Of a stretch of 64,000 nucleotides of DNA, positions 41,738-49,951 are shown in pieces. The notes under the pieces are model-generated. The model was not told where the DNA came from. It saw nothing but the letters and a program-made list of their open reading frames with translations, and ran no database searches. Made by a program: the position numbers and the translations under genes. Position 1 is the first letter of the stretch. Every line of letters begins with the position of its first letter. The DNA comes from Hyphomicrobium_B sp001006785 (lineage in GTDB: Bacteria; Pseudomonadota; Alphaproteobacteria; Rhizobiales; Hyphomicrobiaceae): the NCBI RefSeq assembly GCF_001006785.1, contig NZ_CDHO01000003.1:496001-560000 (forward strand), written 5' to 3'.

Positions 41738-43012
41738 TTAGCGGCTCAACGCCAGTTTTTCTTCTCGCTGATCCCACATCAGATTAAGAGCACGCATGTG
41801 CTTGATCAGCAGATAGCCGTACGAGCTCCACCACTTGAGAGGCGAGCCAAACTCGACGATACGCGCCTTGCCGTTGCGGATGGCGACGACCGGCCAGTCA
41901 CCGACAAGCGCGTTATCGATGCCGAACAGCTCATGCCCCCACCACGTGGCTTCGCCGAAAACGTGCTTGCCCTTCCCGCCGACTTTCATCATCGCGAGCA
42001 CCGTTAGAGGCTCGATCGTGCGCGCACGTTCGACGGCAACCTTCCACATCTGAAGGATTGCCGCATACTCCCACGACACGGCGCTCCACTCGCCCGGATA
42101 ACGCCGGCAGAACTCGCCGAAAAAGCCTGCAGGATCGCCGAAATTGATGTTCGGAACGTTGAGCAACGGATCATCGAAATCCGGAAATTGGAAGACGAAA
42201 TTCTCCATGAATTCCGGGCTCGTCTTCTCAACCAGCTCCAGATAGTTATCGCACGTGCACGAAATGATCCGGCCCTTGAAGCCGCGCTTGTAGGCTTCGA
42301 TGGTCATGGCATGCACGAACGGCTCGTACGCCGTATCCCAGCACAGCACGTCCGGGTTCTTTTCCAGCAATCGGCCGATGATCTCCGAAAAGTCGCTCGT
42401 CTGATTGGGAAACAGATGTTCGTCGACCAGCGTCAGGCCGGCGGCCTCGAAAGCTGCGCGGTACGTCGCAATCGACGGCAATCCGTGCTCGTCGTTCTGC
42501 GTGCACATCGCCACCGTCTTCAGGCTCGGATCGTCCCGCACGAGCCAATCGACGCCGGTCACGTTGTAGATCGGATGGACTTCGCACGGCGCGATCAACG
42601 TGCGCGCATTCGGCGATAGATCGCTCGGCAGCAGCGTCGTCACCAGCGCCTTGCGTTGATTGACGAAGTCGCGCAACGGCCGGGAAAAGTCGTTGCCGCC
42701 GAGCATCATCACCAACTGCACACCATGATCCATGAGCAGTTTGCGTGCACCCGCCAACGCCTTTTCAGGCCTGAACTGAGTATCGTAGGGAATGACGTCG
42801 ACCTGATAACGGCGGTCGCCGATCCGGATTCCGCCCTTTCCGTTCACCCAGTCTTTCCAGATGAGACAGCCCATGAAACCGGGCTCGGCCCAGGATTTCA
42901 TTTTTCCGGACAACGGCGCGAGCATGCCGACTTTGATAACTTTTTCGGCGTCGATGACCGTTCGAGGCAAGGCCAGCGATAGCGCTGATGTGACCGTGGT
43001 AGGAGACCGCAT
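41738..43012 (-). CDS. Type 1 periplasmic-binding-fold substrate-binding protein
   Basis: About 424 residues of the LivK/FmdD/UrtA type (I-K-V-G-M-L-A-P-L-S-G near the start). The first 25 residues are only mildly hydrophobic and do not form a convincing signal peptide, so a cytoplasmic sensing role or an unusual export route is possible. AAGG lies 6 nt before the ATG at 43012; an in-frame ATG at 43057 lacks support. No ABC permease or ATPase genes adjoin it, so it is an orphan here. The ligand may be an amine, amide or amino acid. Confidence 0.72.
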   Translation of the reverse strand: MRSPTTVTSALSLALPRTVIDAEKVIKVGMLAPLSGKMKSWAEPGFMGCLIWKDWVNGKGGIRIGDRRYQVDVIPYDTQFRPEKALAGARKLLMDHGVQLVMMLGGNDFSRPLRDFVNQRKALVTTLLPSDLSPNARTLIAPCEVHPIYNVTGVDWLVRDDPSLKTVAMCTQNDEHGLPSIATYRAAFEAAGLTLVDEHLFPNQTSDFSEIIGRLLEKNPDVLCWDTAYEPFVHAMTIEAYKRGFKGRIISCTCDNYLELVEKTSPEFMENFVFQFPDFDDPLLNVPNINFGDPAGFFGEFCRRYPGEWSAVSWEYAAILQMWKVAVERARTIEPLTVLAMMKVGGKGKHVFGEATWWGHELFGIDNALVGDWPVVAIRNGKARIVEFGSPLKWWSSYGYLLIKHMRALNLMWDQREEKLALSR

Positions 43013-43580
43013 TTCTCGCCTTCTTTCATCCCAGCGCCCTATCTGGGATCGCATCATCGACTCTTAAAGCCGGCGCTCTCGATGGTCGCCACGATTCAGC
43101 GACGCTCGTTGTTTAACGCATCGGCGCCTAGCACGGCGCGGCCTCCGATGAAAATTTCCTCGCACCCTAACGTACGAAACACCACCTTTCGAAGCCGGGC
43201 GAGATGACATTGCGCGCAACGCACACGCGAACAATACCCGCAGGCATCGTTACACTCTATACTATACATTTTTTGTATACAAAAAGCCGAAACGCGACGT
43301 GGCTTAACGCGTCGCACCCATCTCGCGCTCGGACGCTTCGCACGCGCGCCGCTGAATACCAGACAATCGAAGTCCAAAACCGTCGGTTCGACGACCTCCC
43401 CTCAGGCGACGACGGCACGGCTCAGTCTTCGCAAAGCAATTAAAACTCACAGTTTCTTATGCCTGCGAGACAAGCAGAGGCGCCAATTTGCGCCGCAGCG
43501 AATGATAACAAATTGTTCACATTGCCCAGTAATTGGGCTAGGACCGCTACGCTTCAAACTCAAATCGGAACGCATAAACA
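43013..43580. promoter_or_regulatory. Intergenic region with a 16-bp perfect palindrome
   Basis: The region between the divergent binding-protein and gdhA genes holds no supported gene. TTTTTGTATACAAAAA at 43270-43285 is a perfect 16-bp palindrome with the TTGTATACAA core seen in operators of several GntR/FCD regulators. TATACA-N5-TGTATA (43263-43279) overlaps it. It lies about 260 bp upstream of the binding protein and 300 bp upstream of gdhA. Confidence 0.5.
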
Positions 43581-44933
43581 GTGGTCAACATTGATGAAAA
43601 GCTGGCGCCAATCCTCGCGGAAGTTCTCCGCAGGAATGCCGGCGAAGAAGAATTCCATCAAGCCGTCAGGGAAGTCCTTGGAAGTCTCGGCCGCGTCGTC
43701 GCCAAACATCCCCGATATGCCAACAATCACGCTCTGATCGAGCGCCTGTGTGAGCCGGAGCGACAGATTATCTTTCGCGTTCCGTGGGTTGATGACTCCG
43801 GACACGTGCGCATCAATCGTGGTTTCCGGGTGCAGTTCAACTCGGCGCTCGGCCCCTACAAGGGCGGCCTACGTTTCCACCCGTCGGTCAACGTCGGCAT
43901 CATCAAGTTCCTCGGTTTCGAGCAGACGTTCAAGAACGCGCTCACCGGAATGCCGATCGGCGGTGGCAAAGGCGGGTCGGACTTCAATCCGCGCGGCCGT
44001 TCCGACGGCGAAATCATGCGCTTCTGCCAGTCCTTCATGACCGAGCTTCATCGCCACCTCGGCGAATACACCGACGTTCCCGCCGGTGACATCGGCGTCG
44101 GCGGCCGCGAGATCGGCTTCATGTTCGGTCAGTACAAGCGCCTTACCAATCGCTACGAAGCCGGCGTCCTGACGGGCAAAGGCTTGACATATGGCGGCTC
44201 TCGCGCACGCACCGAAGCGACCGGCTACGGCACGACCTATTTCGTGCAGAGCATGCTCGCCACGAAAAAGCAGGCGTTCGAGGGACGCCGCGTCGTCGTA
44301 TCCGGATCGGGCAATGTTGCGATCTACGCCATCGAGAAGGTCGCCGAATTCGGCGGCAAGGTCGTGGCGTGCTCCGACTCGAACGGCTACGTCGTCGACG
44401 AAAACGGCATCGATCTCGCCCTCGTGAAGGAGATCAAGGAAGTCAAGCGCGGCCGCATTTCCGACTACGCCAAGATCAAGGGCGCACCGGTCCGTTATAT
44501 CGAAGGCGGATCGATCTGGGATGTCCCGTGCGATGTCGCAATGCCGTCGGCGACGCAGAACGAACTGACCGGCAAGGACGCGCAGGCTCTCGTCAACAAC
44601 GGTGTTATCGCAGTCGGCGAAGGCGCCAACATGCCTTGCACGCCGGAAGCGGTACACATCTTCCAGCAGGCTGGCGTGCTCTTCGCGCCCGGCAAAGCAG
44701 CCAACGCTGGCGGCGTTGCCACCTCCGCGCTCGAAATGCAGCAGAACGCATCGCGCGATAGCTGGACGTTCGAGCAGACGGAAGCCCGTCTCGCGATCAT
44801 CATGCGCGACATCCACGACAGCTGCGCCGAAACCGCCAAGGAATACGGCGCGCCAGGCGACTACGTCCTCGGAGCCAACATCGCGAGCTTCGTCCGCGTT
44901 GCGGAAGCGATGGAATCTCTCGGCGTTATCTAA
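43581..44933 (+). CDS. gdhA: Glutamate dehydrogenase
   Basis: A 450-residue hexameric-type glutamate dehydrogenase. It has P-Y-K-G-G-L-R-F-H-P with the substrate lysine, G-G-G-K-G-G-S-D-F, and the nucleotide-binding V-S-G-S-G-N-V. The length and motifs match the NADP-dependent biosynthetic class. It forms glutamate from 2-oxoglutarate and ammonia, which suits an organism that releases ammonia from methylamine and needs glutamate for GmaS and N-methylglutamate synthase. The start is a GTG with a weak ribosome-binding site. A strong terminator follows. Confidence 0.93.
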   Translation: MVNIDEKLAPILAEVLRRNAGEEEFHQAVREVLGSLGRVVAKHPRYANNHALIERLCEPERQIIFRVPWVDDSGHVRINRGFRVQFNSALGPYKGGLRFHPSVNVGIIKFLGFEQTFKNALTGMPIGGGKGGSDFNPRGRSDGEIMRFCQSFMTELHRHLGEYTDVPAGDIGVGGREIGFMFGQYKRLTNRYEAGVLTGKGLTYGGSRARTEATGYGTTYFVQSMLATKKQAFEGRRVVVSGSGNVAIYAIEKVAEFGGKVVACSDSNGYVVDENGIDLALVKEIKEVKRGRISDYAKIKGAPVRYIEGGSIWDVPCDVAMPSATQNELTGKDAQALVNNGVIAVGEGANMPCTPEAVHIFQQAGVLFAPGKAANAGGVATSALEMQQNASRDSWTFEQTEARLAIIMRDIHDSCAETAKEYGAPGDYVLGANIASFVRVAEAMESLGVI

Positions 44934-44949
44934 GGCCTATCTATCGATC

Positions 44950-44995
44950 GGCCGGGCACCGCCAAAACGCGGCAGCGCCCGGCCAATCTTTTTTT
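44950..44995 (+). terminator. Rho-independent terminator of gdhA
   Basis: GGCCGGGC (44950-44957) pairs with GCCCGGCC (44977-44984), with a further internal CGC/GCG pairing, and a seven-T run follows at 44989-44995. It ends the plus-strand gdhA transcript 17 bp after the stop codon. Confidence 0.88.
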
Positions 44996-45001
44996 GCGCA
45001 A

Positions 45002-46213
45002 TCAAGCCGCGGACAACGTATCGAATTCAGCGCGTACGCTGTCGACGGTCGGCTTGATGAGCGCGCTGACGCCCGGGATCGCGAGCGCCTTATCGAACAG
45101 CTGATCGAGCATCGGCCGCGTCGCGGCGATCGCATTGACGACCGTTTTACGAACGTCTGGCGAAAGCTGATCGAGCATCTTTTTCAACCGTGAGAATTCC
45201 TCGGCCGATTTCGCCAGAGGTTGAGCAACCGCTTGCGCGGACGCCTCGTCTTTGATGCTCGAAAGCGACGAACGCATCCCGTCGACCGCATTTGCGATCT
45301 GCGCACCAAAGTCCGTATCTCCGACCTTGACTCCGCGAATACTGTCGAGCGCCTGGAATGGCGCCGGCATGATGTCCGTGCCTGCAGCACCCGTGCTCGT
45401 TCCAGTGTTCGACAGCGAGTTCGAATTGGCTTCTGTCTGCGCGGGAGTTTCCGTTGCCGGCGGCGGTGCGACCGCAGTCACGTCCGGACCCGAGCCTGTC
45501 CGCATGCTCCAGGCGATGCCGAGCAATGCAAGCACAGCAAGCGCCGGAAGTGCCCAGCGCCACGGCGACGACGCTTCGCGCGACTGATCGCTGTATCGCT
45601 CCGCTGTCGTGTATTGCGGCCGCGAGGCTGGGTCCGCAGCTGAGGCGGCGCGCTCAGGACCCATCACGCCGTCGAGAATTCCCGTACCTTGGAGATATTT
45701 CGAAAAGCCTGAAGGGATAGCCCGCGCGATACCGTCCTTTTGAGACTCGACGAGGTCAGCGAGACCATCGGCATCGAGCCCTCTCGCGCGTTGCTCTTGC
45801 CCGAGCACGCCCAACACGACAGGTGCAAGCAAGCCCATCAGACTTTTCGAGATGCCACCTCCCACGCCCGCGTATTGGCTGACGGCATTGGTGAGCGCCG
45901 ATGACGTCGAACCGCCGAGAAGTGAATTGAGCAGGCTCGAGCCGCTTTCGACCACACTATTCTGCGTCGGACTGCCGATCACGTTTCCCAGGTTCGAGAG
46001 CAGACCCGGCGGCTGCTGCGCGATTGCGTTGTCGAGTGCAGAGACGCCGCCCGGCCTGGAAATCAACGACACCAGCGCGGCGAGAAGACCGGGAATACCG
46101 GCCTGCAAGGCTTTTTCTGCTTGTGACCTGTCGAGCCCTAGCCCCGAAGCGATGCGTGTTACGATGTTAGCGCTGAGAGCTTGGGTGATGCTGGAGATCA
46201 GATTTGCTGACAT
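45002..46213 (-). CDS. DUF937 (YidB-like) protein with C-terminal region after one membrane helix
   Basis: A 403-residue protein. Residues 1-185 resemble the DUF937 family (helical repeats, with the P-G-L-L-A-A-L and G-L-L-A-P-V-V-L-G blocks). A single transmembrane helix (about 218-235), a Ser/Thr/Pro linker and a C-terminal helical domain of about 110 residues follow. The function of DUF937 proteins is not established. It is convergent with gdhA and appears monocistronic. The 250 bp upstream, before the small RNA, hold no feature that I can support. Confidence 0.68.
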   Translation of the reverse strand: MSANLISSITQALSANIVTRIASGLGLDRSQAEKALQAGIPGLLAALVSLISRPGGVSALDNAIAQQPPGLLSNLGNVIGSPTQNSVVESGSSLLNSLLGGSTSSALTNAVSQYAGVGGGISKSLMGLLAPVVLGVLGQEQRARGLDADGLADLVESQKDGIARAIPSGFSKYLQGTGILDGVMGPERAASAADPASRPQYTTAERYSDQSREASSPWRWALPALAVLALLGIAWSMRTGSGPDVTAVAPPPATETPAQTEANSNSLSNTGTSTGAAGTDIMPAPFQALDSIRGVKVGDTDFGAQIANAVDGMRSSLSSIKDEASAQAVAQPLAKSAEEFSRLKKMLDQLSPDVRKTVVNAIAATRPMLDQLFDKALAIPGVSALIKPTVDSVRAEFDTLSAA

Positions 46214-46464
46214 GGGAACCGTCCTTCCGGTTGCCCCCCGGATGCAGAACTCCCCTCAAGCTCGGTAATTAGACGCGCAAAGCTCAGCCGAGTCCATCCA
46301 TTGCACGTCCATGCCACGAAGAAGATGGGGCCGCATTTGATTGAAGAACCTGCACGCGCAAACCTGAGCGCCGTTCAGCGGCGGCAGCTACAGCAACATC
46401 GCTTTTGAGAAAAAACGTCTGAGCGCAGCGCGTGAACCTGCGCGATCAGATTCCGTTTCACCGG

Positions 46465-46548
46465 AAAAAAACAAGGCCGACGCCCAGAGGGCGCCGACCC
46501 GTTCGTGGACATCGGGTACGGGAATGAAGAAGGGAGTACCCGACGAAC
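46465..46548 (-). ncRNA. Putative small RNA (~84 nt) with anti-Shine-Dalgarno loop
   Basis: On the minus strand a strong promoter is followed by two hairpins and a U-run. Hairpin 1 pairs GTTCGT+CGGGTAC (46548-46536) with GTACCCG (46519-46513) and ACGAAC (46506-46501), with a 6-nt bulge; its 16-nt loop UCCCUUCUUCAUUCCC is pyrimidine-rich and complementary to ribosome-binding sites. Hairpin 2 is an 11-bp stem with two G-U pairs and a UCU loop (46499-46475), followed by UUGUUUUUUU. This is the layout of anti-SD type alphaproteobacterial trans-acting sRNAs. Targets and expression are unknown. Confidence 0.72.
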
Positions 46549-46550
46549 AA

Positions 46551-46579
46551 AAAATATCTTCAGCCGGCAGACGAGTCAA
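46551..46579 (-). promoter_or_regulatory. Sigma-70-like promoter of the small RNA
   Basis: On the minus strand TTGACT (46579-46574), a 17-nt spacer and TATTTT (46556-46551) form a near-consensus promoter. The predicted start is at about 46544-46548, at the foot of the first hairpin of the small RNA. Confidence 0.7.
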
Positions 46580-46880
46580 TTGCAAAGAAACTTTTTTTCT
46601 TTATAGTCACGATAAAGTGCATCCGAAACGATTTTATTCCGGGTGACCCATGGAATTCGAAGCCAAGAAATCTGAACGCATCATTGCAGATGGGTTGGGG
46701 TCAAAGCCGTCGAAGCATCGCGCGACTCCAAGCTGTTCCCAGGTCGCTCCATCTGTCGAAGCATCAGCGCACGACGAAATCGCCGCCACCACTTCGAGCA
46801 CTAATCGGATCGTCCGTAAGCACCGTAATTCTAATCATGCACCTGCCGCCGAAAACTTACTAACGAATTTTCCGAAGGCC

Positions 46881-47813
46881 ATGAAACTCAAGCACCGAAC
46901 ATTGCCGTTCGACCTTCGCTCGCTGGAGATATTTCTCGCCGTCTGCGAAACCGGAGGCATGGCCGCTGCTGCTAGCGAACTCGGGCTGACGCAGCCTGCC
47001 GTGTCACAAACGATTTCCGAGCTCGAGAAGCGCACGGGTACGGATCTGTTCGACAGAAAGTGCCGCCCGCTTGCGCTGACCCTCAGCGGATCGTTGATGC
47101 GTCAGCGCGCAACGGCGCTGCTGTCCGACGCACATCAGATCTCGCCTTTGCTACAAGATGCAAAGCAAGGAAAAGTCACGTTCATTCGCGTCGGGCTGGT
47201 CGACTCTCTCAACCGCGCCTTGACGATCAAACTCTCGGAATATTTGCAGTCTCGCGCCGGCAAGGTTGCCATCCTCTCCGGCTTGACCGCCGCACATGCG
47301 AGCGAACTGCTGACGCGCAAACTCGATTTGTTTTTGGGCGTCGATGATCTCGAAGAAACGGCTGGCCTCGAACGATGGGAGATCGGACGCGAGCCCTACG
47401 TTCTGTTGCTGCCCGCAGGCACGCGCATGGTTCAGACAATCGACGATCTGAAGCGCCTCGCGGAAACCAAGCCGTTCATCCGCTTCAGCGCGCGCTCACA
47501 AACGGGCGTCGAGATCGAACGTCATTTGCGCCGCCTTGGCATCGTGGCGGCGCAATCGTTCGAGTATGACAGTCCTTATTCCGTAGCCGCGATGGTTTCT
47601 GCAGGACAAGGCTTCGCGATCTCCACCGCTCTCTGCGTGTCGGAATCGCAGCTTGGCAGTGACGGCTTGGTCACCTGCCCGCTACCCGGTCCGATCGTCT
47701 CGCGAAAACTCTCGGTCGTCGCGCGCTTTCGCGAGCTGGGTCAGATCCCGCGCGACGTCGCGGACGTCACGCGCATCGCATTGGGCGAGCATATCTGCGC
47801 CCTGAATATCTGA
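46881..47813 (+). CDS. LysR family transcriptional regulator
   Basis: A regulator of about 310 residues with the LysR N-terminal winged helix (F-D-L-R-S-L-E-I-F...T-Q-P-A-V-S-Q-T-I-S-E-L-E) and a periplasmic-binding-like effector domain. The frame is open back to an ATG at 46650, which would add 77 residues rich in Ser, Thr, Asn and His and unlike any LysR N-terminus. I chose the ATG at 46881, which gives the normal length and has AAGG just before it; the longer form remains possible. It is convergent with the NuoEF-like operon. The effector is unknown. Confidence 0.8.
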   Translation: MKLKHRTLPFDLRSLEIFLAVCETGGMAAAASELGLTQPAVSQTISELEKRTGTDLFDRKCRPLALTLSGSLMRQRATALLSDAHQISPLLQDAKQGKVTFIRVGLVDSLNRALTIKLSEYLQSRAGKVAILSGLTAAHASELLTRKLDLFLGVDDLEETAGLERWEIGREPYVLLLPAGTRMVQTIDDLKRLAETKPFIRFSARSQTGVEIERHLRRLGIVAAQSFEYDSPYSVAAMVSAGQGFAISTALCVSESQLGSDGLVTCPLPGPIVSRKLSVVARFRELGQIPRDVADVTRIALGEHICALNI

Positions 47814-47824
47814 AGCCTGACCGC

Positions 47825-47983
47825 TTAAGCCGAGTATTGATGCGCGACCGGCATGACGATGATCGGCTTCATCGGCCCTTCGAGGTTTTCCGTTTCCGGA
47901 ACCACAACTTGGCCGCTCGTTGCGCTCTGCAACAAACTCTCGTTCGTTTCTGCGGTGGAGGATTTGTCGTCCGCATCGCTCAT
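47825..47983 (-). CDS. Small peptide, 52 residues, downstream of the NuoEF-like gene
   Basis: An ATG about 9 nt after GAAGGA opens a 52-codon frame ending at TAA (47825-47827). The peptide is acidic and polar in its first half (Asp, Ser, Thr, Glu), lacks cysteine, and ends in a more conserved-looking stretch P-I-I-V-M-P-V-A-H-Q-Y-S-A. It lies 45 bp after the NuoEF-like gene on the same strand. A precursor peptide or a small subunit is imaginable, but no family is recognised. Confidence 0.5.
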   Translation of the reverse strand: MSDADDKSSTAETNESLLQSATSGQVVVPETENLEGPMKPIIVMPVAHQYSA

Positions 47984-48028
47984 ATCGAACAATCCTTCCC
48001 TGTCTGAGCTCAGTTGCGAGCAGCGGCG

Positions 48029-49273
48029 TTAGTTTGAGAAACTGGGAAACGCCGTCTGACGCTGCAGATTATCGCTTTTTGAAATAAAGACGATAGGAAA
48101 AGTCATTCGTTCCGTGTGTCCGAGAATTTCTGCATCGACGCGAAGATTGCTGTGATGCGCAGGCAGGGCAACGCGATCCCAATCGCCTGGAACGAAGCTA
48201 TGCAAACTTTCGCCTGCCCGGATGCCGCCGGCCAGCGCGATGAGTTCGTGAACGGTGCTGAACACCGGCGCCTTGTAGATCCCAGGTCGTGAAACACACC
48301 CGAGCAACGCATAAAGCGTTTGCGGACCGGTCGCGGCATCGCCGTCGAGCGCATCACCCGTCGCAACGATTTCAGGCACCCAAGCGACGAACTCGGGATC
48401 GGCGATCAGTGCCGACGCGCTCGGCTCCTCGCTGTTCGACGTCAGACAGATCTGGCGCAAGCTCTGTTGCTCTGACTGGCTTTCGGCGTCGATCAGCGTG
48501 AAGCGAACATTCGCCCCAAGTCCACGGTCCTTTAGGAAAAGAAATTCCTTATAGAACTTGCGACACGCACTCTCATGCCTGCGGCTGTAGCAAAGAACGA
48601 TCTCCGGTGCACCAAGCGCATGCGCGACAATCAGCAGGCCTTCAAGAACCCGTTGCGGAAACTGGCTCAGGAAGAAGGATTGCGCCATTTCGCCGGGCCC
48701 ATGCTCGTCAATGAGCATCACGATTTTGACGGTCGAGTACCGGGCGCGAAGCTCTCGAATGCGCACGCCGAATGGCGCATCCGCCTTCTCGAACGAGCGA
48801 ACCGCCGCCGAGGATAGTGAGCAGAGAACGCTTTCGAGACTGCGCCGCTTGGCCAGACAGCTTTTCAGAACCCCATAGCCGCCGGACGCGCAATACTGCT
48901 CGAACGACTCGGCTGGTCCGAAGTCCGATGTCTCGCTAGCGCCTGAGTAGATCCGTCCGTCGCGGCTGATGGCCGGCGCGCGCCAGCACTGTGCCAGACA
49001 TGTCTCGCGCGTGATCTCGTCGCTTCGAACGAGCCCGGACTCGACGAGAGAATGGCAAAACTGTTCCGCTCCTGCCAGCGCGCAGGGCAGCCCCACGCAA
49101 ACGCGGGCGCGATCTTCATCCGCTGCCTCGGCATCTTGGCTGGAAGCGTGCTCATCGTCCGGCTGCACCTCGCTGTCGTCGCGAAGCACGGACGCAAAAT
49201 CCGCCTCACACACGTAGCCGCGGCACCGCTGGACAGCTCTGAGCCAGCCGGAAAGACATGAGCGTCTGTTCAA
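48029..49273 (-). CDS. Degenerate NuoE/NuoF-like (formate dehydrogenase beta-like) protein
   Basis: The 414-residue protein follows the order of FdhB/FdsB-type proteins. A thioredoxin-like [2Fe-2S] domain with C-x4-C (C-V-G-L-P-C) and C-x3-C (C-L-A-Q-C) comes first, then a NuoF-like part, then an SLBB-like segment (L-L-G-C-V-S-R-P-G-I-Y-K-A-P). The FMN-binding glycine-rich loop of NuoF (G-L-R-G-R-G-G-A-G-F-P-T-G) is not there, and the C-terminal 4Fe-4S cysteines are absent. It is unlikely to bind FMN/NADH normally. It may be a repurposed paralogue or a decaying gene. The first 55 residues have no counterpart, so the start is uncertain. Confidence 0.6.
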   Translation of the reverse strand: MNRRSCLSGWLRAVQRCRGYVCEADFASVLRDDSEVQPDDEHASSQDAEAADEDRARVCVGLPCALAGAEQFCHSLVESGLVRSDEITRETCLAQCWRAPAISRDGRIYSGASETSDFGPAESFEQYCASGGYGVLKSCLAKRRSLESVLCSLSSAAVRSFEKADAPFGVRIRELRARYSTVKIVMLIDEHGPGEMAQSFFLSQFPQRVLEGLLIVAHALGAPEIVLCYSRRHESACRKFYKEFLFLKDRGLGANVRFTLIDAESQSEQQSLRQICLTSNSEEPSASALIADPEFVAWVPEIVATGDALDGDAATGPQTLYALLGCVSRPGIYKAPVFSTVHELIALAGGIRAGESLHSFVPGDWDRVALPAHHSNLRVDAEILGHTERMTFPIVFISKSDNLQRQTAFPSFSN

Positions 49274-49788
49274 TGGCGCCCCGATCGCTGCTGAAGGACT
49301 GACTGGTTCGAAGAGCGCGCACGTTTGCTATCCGGGGCGACGCTAGCGATTGCGAGCTCGAAAAAAGACGGCTGAGAGCGGTCACTCCCAGCCGAGTTAG
49401 ACGCACAGTGGGAAAAAGGCTGTTTGTGCGCCGCGAGGACTAGTGGAACACAACGACCCCCCTTCACTTGCAGATCGACCAGGACGATCGAGGAGGAATA
49501 CGTTCGCCCTGGCCATTCGCCACGAGCACGCGCCAAGGCCAGGCTGAACGGGACCTCGACACGTTCCGCGAAGAATTCCGATGCCGTCAGATCGCGCGCA
49601 GGTCTTGGCGCGCTCGAAAAAGCACCGCGAACTTGACGTGCTTTTGACGTGCCCGACATGAGGAACCACATGCGATCTGTACTGACGACCGCTCGCAGTA
49701 TTATGTTGGAGAGCACGAGCACAAGTAAAAAAACTTTCTGGCTAAGAAATGATTTTGCATCTGCGAGAGGGACTTCGCGATGCGCCAT
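49270..49788 (-). CDS. Uncertain open reading frame with N-terminal membrane helix
   Basis: A 172-codon frame opens with a possible transmembrane helix (K-V-F-L-L-V-L-V-L-S-N-I-I-L), followed by a Ser/Arg/Ala-rich region without recognisable domains. Its stop overlaps the ATG of the NuoEF-like gene (ATGA), which argues for coupling, but composition and lack of similarity leave it doubtful. If it is not real, the 680-bp stretch 49274-49951 contains only the promoter of the NuoEF-like gene and nothing else I can name. Confidence 0.28.
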   Translation of the reverse strand: MAHREVPLADAKSFLSQKVFLLVLVLSNIILRAVVSTDRMWFLMSGTSKARQVRGAFSSAPRPARDLTASEFFAERVEVPFSLALARARGEWPGRTYSSSIVLVDLQVKGGRCVPLVLAAHKQPFSHCASNSAGSDRSQPSFFELAIASVAPDSKRARSSNQSVLQQRSGRH

Positions 49789-49951
49789 AAAACGAGGTTT
49801 ATGAACTCTGGCACGATATAACTGAATTCGCGAGTGAACTTAGCGATTGGTCGACTATGGTCGCAGACAGATAGGCGGAGCGCATGTGGCGTCCGCAAAT
49901 CAATGCTCACAAATGAACGGGCAAACTGCGGAATAGACCGCCTGCTGACGA

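Noticed and set aside
43096..43443. Two overlapping short frames in the gdhA upstream region
   Set aside because: Both lack family similarity and a clear ribosome-binding site; the region looks regulatory.
46388..46585. A 65-codon minus-strand frame over the small RNA
   Set aside because: The stretch is better explained by promoter, hairpins and terminator of a non-coding RNA; the frame runs straight through the terminator.
48029..49273. An intact formate dehydrogenase beta subunit
   Set aside because: The FMN glycine-rich loop and the C-terminal 4Fe-4S cysteines are missing and no alpha subunit gene adjoins.
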